DNA from: an uncultured Clostridium sp.
Lineage (GTDB): Bacteria; Bacillota_A; Clostridia; Lachnospirales; Lachnospiraceae
Length of the DNA: 9,545 nt
Reading direction: 5' to 3'
NCBI GenBank assembly: GCA_945836785.1
Contig: CAMAMD010000046.1
Span: 1 to 9,545 of the forward strand
Position 1 is the stretch's first letter. Each line of letters starts with the position of its first letter. Below the pieces are notes generated by a model. That model was not told the DNA's origin and searched no databases. It was given only the letters and a program-made list of their open reading frames with translations. A program made the position numbers and the translations under genes. Of this stretch, positions 6,936 to 9,545 are shown one piece after another.

Positions 6936-6998
6936 GACAGCCGCATGCAGAGAATAAGATAAATATATTGTTTATTCTCCTGATGCGGTGGTCTCATG
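6931..6998. repeat. 68-bp imperfect inverted repeat, possible terminator, overlapping the LytTR gene stop
   Basis: CATGAGAC (6931-6938) pairs with GTCTCATG (6991-6998), CCGCAT (6941-6946) with ATGCGG (6983-6988), and GAGAATAA (6950-6957) with TTATTCTC (6972-6979). That gives 22 pairs interrupted by small 2- and 3-base internal loops around an A/T-rich loop. The arms include the TGA stop of the LytTR gene. No T-run follows on either strand, so it is not a standard intrinsic terminator. It may still end or stabilise the transcript of the XRE/LytTR pair. Confidence 0.7.
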
Positions 6999-7064
6999 AC
7001 GTTAGATGTGCAGTTCCGTAATCTGTGAAATAGTGTAGAAGTTTAATAATGAAACAGATATAAA

Positions 7065-7226
7065 ATGCCGGAAACAAATCTGGGACATGTGATACAGTCA
7101 AAAGACGAATGGGACAAACACATCGCATTTATATTAATACAAAACTGCCTAAAGGATTAGTTTTGTGCATGAACTATGTGTTTTTTGTCATCAACTTATG
7201 GGCTGTTCCCGATTTATTTCCGGCAT
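7065..7226. repeat. 162-bp nested palindromic element with 23-bp imperfect inverted ends
   Basis: The left end at 7065-7087 (ATGCCGGAAACAAATC then TGGGACA) is the imperfect reverse complement of 7204-7226. The first 16 bases match at 15 positions. Inside it, GACAAACACAT (7113-7123) pairs with 7176-7189 apart from a 3-base bulge, and ACAAAACT (7139-7146) pairs perfectly with AGTTTTGT (7159-7166). The whole stretch can fold into one long interrupted hairpin. It holds no plausible gene. It fills most of the 313-bp gap between two convergent genes, and with the 6931-6998 repeat it accounts for most of that gap. A small non-autonomous mobile element remnant or a structured 3' region are both possible. 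Confidence 0.6.
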
Positions 7227-7248
7227 AATAAATTTATGTTATCCTGTT

Positions 7249-8253
7249 TTATGCTTGTGTATCTGCACTTGCATTTTCCATAGGGAATGTTATTTTCCAG
7301 GATTTTCGCAGGCTGTCCGCCAGCTGCATAATATGAATCGACTGGGCATGCGGCATTTCTTCGCACTCATATTTTCCAAGAATTATGGCATCGCGGGCTG
7401 CGATAAATTCATACTCATAGCCGCTTATCTGGCGTTCCGGTTTCTTGACATCCGATACAAGCTGGCCGTCACCGCTGTATATCCGTACTTCTTCAGGGCA
7501 ATTTATATTGTCAATCTCAATATACCCCTTGCTTCCATACAGTCTTGCACCATTATCCGCTTTATACATCATTGTGACAAAAGCGGTTGCAGATTGTCCG
7601 CCGTTAAAGTTTATCTGCAGCACTTCCTGCGCATCAACGCCGGTTTCTAATTTCATGCATGTTGAGGCAAGGGTTGCCGGAGGCTTTCCGTACATCATGG
7701 TTATAAAATTAAGCGGGTACACACCAAGGTCAAGCAAGGCACCACCGCCAAGCTCCGGTTTTACGACACGTTCCTTGTGACGCAGGTCGTAACCGAGACT
7801 GCAGGTGATATTGTTGATTTGACCGATAGCCCCTTTTCTGACATAGTCGGCAAGTGCCTGATACATCGGCATAAAGCGGATCCACATCGCTTCGCCTGCA
7901 AATATATTTTTTTTCTCGGAAAGTTTCAGAACTTCTTCAGTTGTTGCGGCATTGTAGGAAAATGCTTTTTCTACCAGTACCGGTTTGCCTGCTTCGATAC
8001 ACATCTTTGCCTGCTCGGCATGATGTGAATGTGGTGTTGCGATGTAAATCAGCTCAACATCAGGATCGGCTGCAAGCGCTTCATAAGAACCGTAACGCTT
8101 GGTGACGTTATATTTATCACCGAAAGCATTTGCTTTTTCAATGTCGCGGGATGCGATGGCGTATGGCTCAAAAGCGTCAAGCTTGTTCAATGTATCTGCA
8201 ATCGTACCGGCAATTGCACCGGCTCCCATGATTCCAACTTTAAAATTAATCAT
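7249..8253 (-). CDS. Gfo/Idh/MocA-family oxidoreductase (dihydrodiol dehydrogenase-like)
   Basis: The protein has 334 residues, normal for the family. An N-terminal Rossmann fold begins with FKVGIMGAGAIAG (residues 4-16), the NAD(P)-binding glycine motif. IYIATPHSHH (69-78) and VLVEKAFS (92-99) follow; the lysine at 96 is the family's catalytic EKP lysine, although Pro is replaced by Ala here. The C-terminal domain carries EAMWIRFMP (121-129) and GGGALLDLGVYPLNF (169-183). Both are typical of the branch that includes dimeric dihydrodiol dehydrogenase and related sugar oxidoreductases. It probably oxidises or reduces a sugar, inositol or diol with NAD(P) in the cytoplasm; the substrate cannot be told. 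ATG at 8253 is chosen because AAGGAG lies about 10 bases upstream (CTCCTT on the + strand at 8264-8269). A 34-residue upstream extension lacks a site and runs into the promoter. It is transcribed alone and divergently from ileS. Confidence 0.92.
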   Translation of the reverse strand: MINFKVGIMGAGAIAGTIADTLNKLDAFEPYAIASRDIEKANAFGDKYNVTKRYGSYEALAADPDVELIYIATPHSHHAEQAKMCIEAGKPVLVEKAFSYNAATTEEVLKLSEKKNIFAGEAMWIRFMPMYQALADYVRKGAIGQINNITCSLGYDLRHKERVVKPELGGGALLDLGVYPLNFITMMYGKPPATLASTCMKLETGVDAQEVLQINFNGGQSATAFVTMMYKADNGARLYGSKGYIEIDNINCPEEVRIYSGDGQLVSDVKKPERQISGYEYEFIAARDAIILGKYECEEMPHAQSIHIMQLADSLRKSWKITFPMENASADTQA

Positions 8254-8288
8254 GCAAATGGTACTCCTTATTTTATATGAGATTATTA

Positions 8289-8300
8289 TCACCTTTGTGA
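8289..8300. promoter_or_regulatory. possible operator at the oxidoreductase transcription start
   Basis: TCAC-CTTT-GTGA is a perfect short inverted repeat lying just downstream of the minus-strand -10 box, around the expected +1. A repressor bound there could block initiation. The arms are only 4 bases long, so chance occurrence is quite possible. Confidence 0.25.
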
Positions 8301-8307
8301 CAAACAT

Positions 8308-8336
8308 ATTATACTTGAAATTTGGGTAATATTCAA
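8308..8336 (-). promoter_or_regulatory. sigma-A-type promoter of the oxidoreductase gene
   Basis: Read on the minus strand, TTGAAT (8336-8331) is followed after exactly 17 bases by a perfect TATAAT (8313-8308). The start codon at 8253 is about 55 bases downstream of the -10, leaving a short leader with a good ribosome binding site. This is one of the clearest promoters in the window. Confidence 0.8.
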
Positions 8337-8396
8337 CAGGCGTTGACATTCCCAAACATTTTTATGGAATTCAATGCTATTATTTTCTCACATTCG

Positions 8397-8426
8397 TTGA
8401 CATATTGAGGAAGAATAAGGTATACT
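8397..8426 (+). promoter_or_regulatory. sigma-A-type promoter of ileS
   Basis: A perfect -35, TTGACA (8397-8402), is followed after 18 bases by TATACT (8421-8426). Transcription would start near 8433, leaving a leader of about 70 bases before ATG 8503. That leader can form a small stem (GAGGTG 8438-8443 with CATCTC 8452-8457). It is far too short for a T-box riboswitch, and no T-box sequence or terminator is seen in it. Confidence 0.75.
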
Positions 8427-8502
8427 AGAAACTTGGTGAGGTGTATATTTGCATCTCGTGTATATAGAGAGGATTAGAAATTACAGGAAAGGAAATACAG
8501 AT

Positions 8503-9545
8503 ATGTACGAAAAAGTTTCTACAAAGCTGGACTTTGCCAGTCGCGAAGAAAAGGTTCTTCAGTTCTGGAAAGAGAACAAGGTATTTGAGAAAAGTATTGA
8601 AGAGAAAAAAGATCTGCCAACATATACATTTTATGATGGCCCGCCTACCGCAAACGGAAAGCCTCATATCGGACATGTGTTGACACGTGTTATCAAAGAT
8701 ATGATTCCACGATATCAGACGATGAAGGGTCACAAGATTATCAGGAAGGCTGGCTGGGATACACATGGTCTTCCGGTTGAGCTTGAGGTTGAAAAGCTGC
8801 TTGGTATCGACGGTAAGGAGCAGATTGAAGAGTACGGTCTGGATCCATTCATAACCAAGTGTAAGGAATCTGTATGGAAATATAAGGGTATGTGGGAGGA
8901 ATTCTCCGGTAAGGTTGGTTTCTGGGCTGACATGGATGACCCTTATGTAACCTATCACAATGATTATATTGAATCTGAGTGGTGGGCATTAAAGAAGATA
9001 TGGGAACAGGGTCTTTTGTATAAGGGCTTCAAGATTGTGCCATACTGCCCTCGCTGCGGAACACCGCTTTCAAGCCATGAGGTTGCACAGGGATATAAGA
9101 GTGTAAAGGAACGCTCCGCTGTTGTTCGTTTTAAATGTGTAGATGAGGATGCATACTTCCTGGCATGGACCACAACGCCGTGGACACTGCCAAGTAATGT
9201 TGCACTCTGTGTGAACCCGGATGATATCTACTGTAAAGTCAAGGCTGCCGATGGTTATACCTATTATATGGCAGAGGCGCTTCTGGATAATGTACTGGGC
9301 AAGCTGGCAGAGGACGGAAAGCCTGCTTACGAGATTTTGGGAACATTTAAGGGAACAGAACTTGAGTATAGAGAATACGAGCCATTATTTGCATGTACAA
9401 AGGAGGCTGTTGCAAAGCTTCCGCAGAAAGGACATTATATCACCTGTGATTCCTATGTCACGATGTCAGATGGTACCGGTATCGTTCATATCGCACCGGC
9501 ATTTGGTGAGGATGATGCACAGGTAGGAAGAAAGTATGATCTTCC
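8503..9545 (+). CDS. ileS: isoleucyl-tRNA synthetase, N-terminal part
   Basis: The gene is open at the window end; 347 complete codons are present of an expected roughly 1,000 or more. The enzyme charges tRNA-Ile with isoleucine using ATP in the cytoplasm. The class I signature is visible: FYDGPPTANGKPHIGH, with HIGH at residues 55-58, then GWDTHGLPVE (84-93). The CP1 insertion starts with YCPRCGTPLSSHE (181-193), and its C182/C185 pair is a likely zinc ligand. The editing domain follows, with WTTTPWTLPSN (222-232) and GTGIVHIAPAFGEDD (324-338). ATG 8503 is preceded by AGGAAAGGA with about 9 bases spacing. The HIGH-box context and the SSHEVAQGYK segment resemble the eukaryote-like (type 2) IleRS found in many clostridia; the C-terminal half would be needed to settle this. 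Val-tRNA synthetase is less likely given these motifs. Confidence 0.95.
   Translation, partial: MYEKVSTKLDFASREEKVLQFWKENKVFEKSIEEKKDLPTYTFYDGPPTANGKPHIGHVLTRVIKDMIPRYQTMKGHKIIRKAGWDTHGLPVELEVEKLLGIDGKEQIEEYGLDPFITKCKESVWKYKGMWEEFSGKVGFWADMDDPYVTYHNDYIESEWWALKKIWEQGLLYKGFKIVPYCPRCGTPLSSHEVAQGYKSVKERSAVVRFKCVDEDAYFLAWTTTPWTLPSNVALCVNPDDIYCKVKAADGYTYYMAEALLDNVLGKLAEDGKPAYEILGTFKGTELEYREYEPLFACTKEAVAKLPQKGHYITCDSYVTMSDGTGIVHIAPAFGEDDAQVGRKYDL

Noticed and set aside
7139..7186. Stem ACAAAACT/AGTTTTGT plus downstream TTTTTT as a + strand terminator
   Set aside because: The T-run is 14 bases beyond the stem and the stem is A/T-rich; it is better described as part of the larger nested inverted repeat.
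7165..7650. 161-codon + strand open frame
   Set aside because: It overlaps the inverted repeat and the well-supported minus-strand oxidoreductase, has Cys/Ile/Phe-rich composition typical of antisense frames, and has no start signal.
8427..8502. T-box riboswitch in the ileS leader
   Set aside because: The leader is only about 70 bases long, with no T-box consensus and no terminator/antiterminator pair.
8425..8958. 177-codon minus-strand open frame
   Set aside because: It lies antisense to ileS and across its promoter, with no family resemblance.

Overview
The window looks like the chromosome of a low-GC Gram-positive anaerobe, most likely a butyrate-producing Lachnospiraceae/Clostridia member. 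This is inferred from adjacent ptb and buk genes (the phosphotransbutyrylase/butyrate kinase route), strong AGGAGG-type ribosome binding sites, consensus sigma-A-type promoters and a clostridial-looking isoleucyl-tRNA synthetase. The genus cannot be fixed from this sequence alone.

Layout from left to right, + strand unless stated. (1) Positions 1-4843 look like the distal part of one operon: the last codons of ptb, complete buk, then two genes for membrane proteins with related Q/N/G/P/M/Y-rich repetitive N-terminal tails (1298-2230, four predicted membrane segments; 2267-4759, one membrane segment and a large exported domain). The operon closes at a strong intrinsic terminator (4775-4843). 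(2) A stand-alone type I 3-dehydroquinate dehydratase gene (aroD, 4880-5650). (3) A tightly spaced regulatory pair: an XRE-type helix-turn-helix protein (5755-6201) and a LytTR-domain regulator whose receiver domain has lost the phosphoacceptor Asp and the conserved Lys (6210-6935). (4) A 313-bp gap (6936-7248) between convergent genes, holding two separate long imperfect inverted repeats. (5) A Gfo/Idh/MocA-type oxidoreductase on the minus strand (7249-8253). (6) A 249-bp divergent promoter region with a consensus promoter in each direction. (7) The first 347 codons of ileS (8503 to the window end).

How the genes work together: Ptb and Buk convert butyryl-CoA to butyryl-phosphate and then to butyrate, yielding ATP. 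The two repeat-tailed membrane proteins are probably co-transcribed with them and may act as a pair, because their N-termini begin almost identically and no other gene intervenes. Their function is unknown, and this pair is the least described part of the window. The XRE/LytTR pair is probably a small regulatory module independent of phosphorylation. The aroD, oxidoreductase and ileS genes look like ordinary housekeeping or metabolic genes with their own transcription signals.
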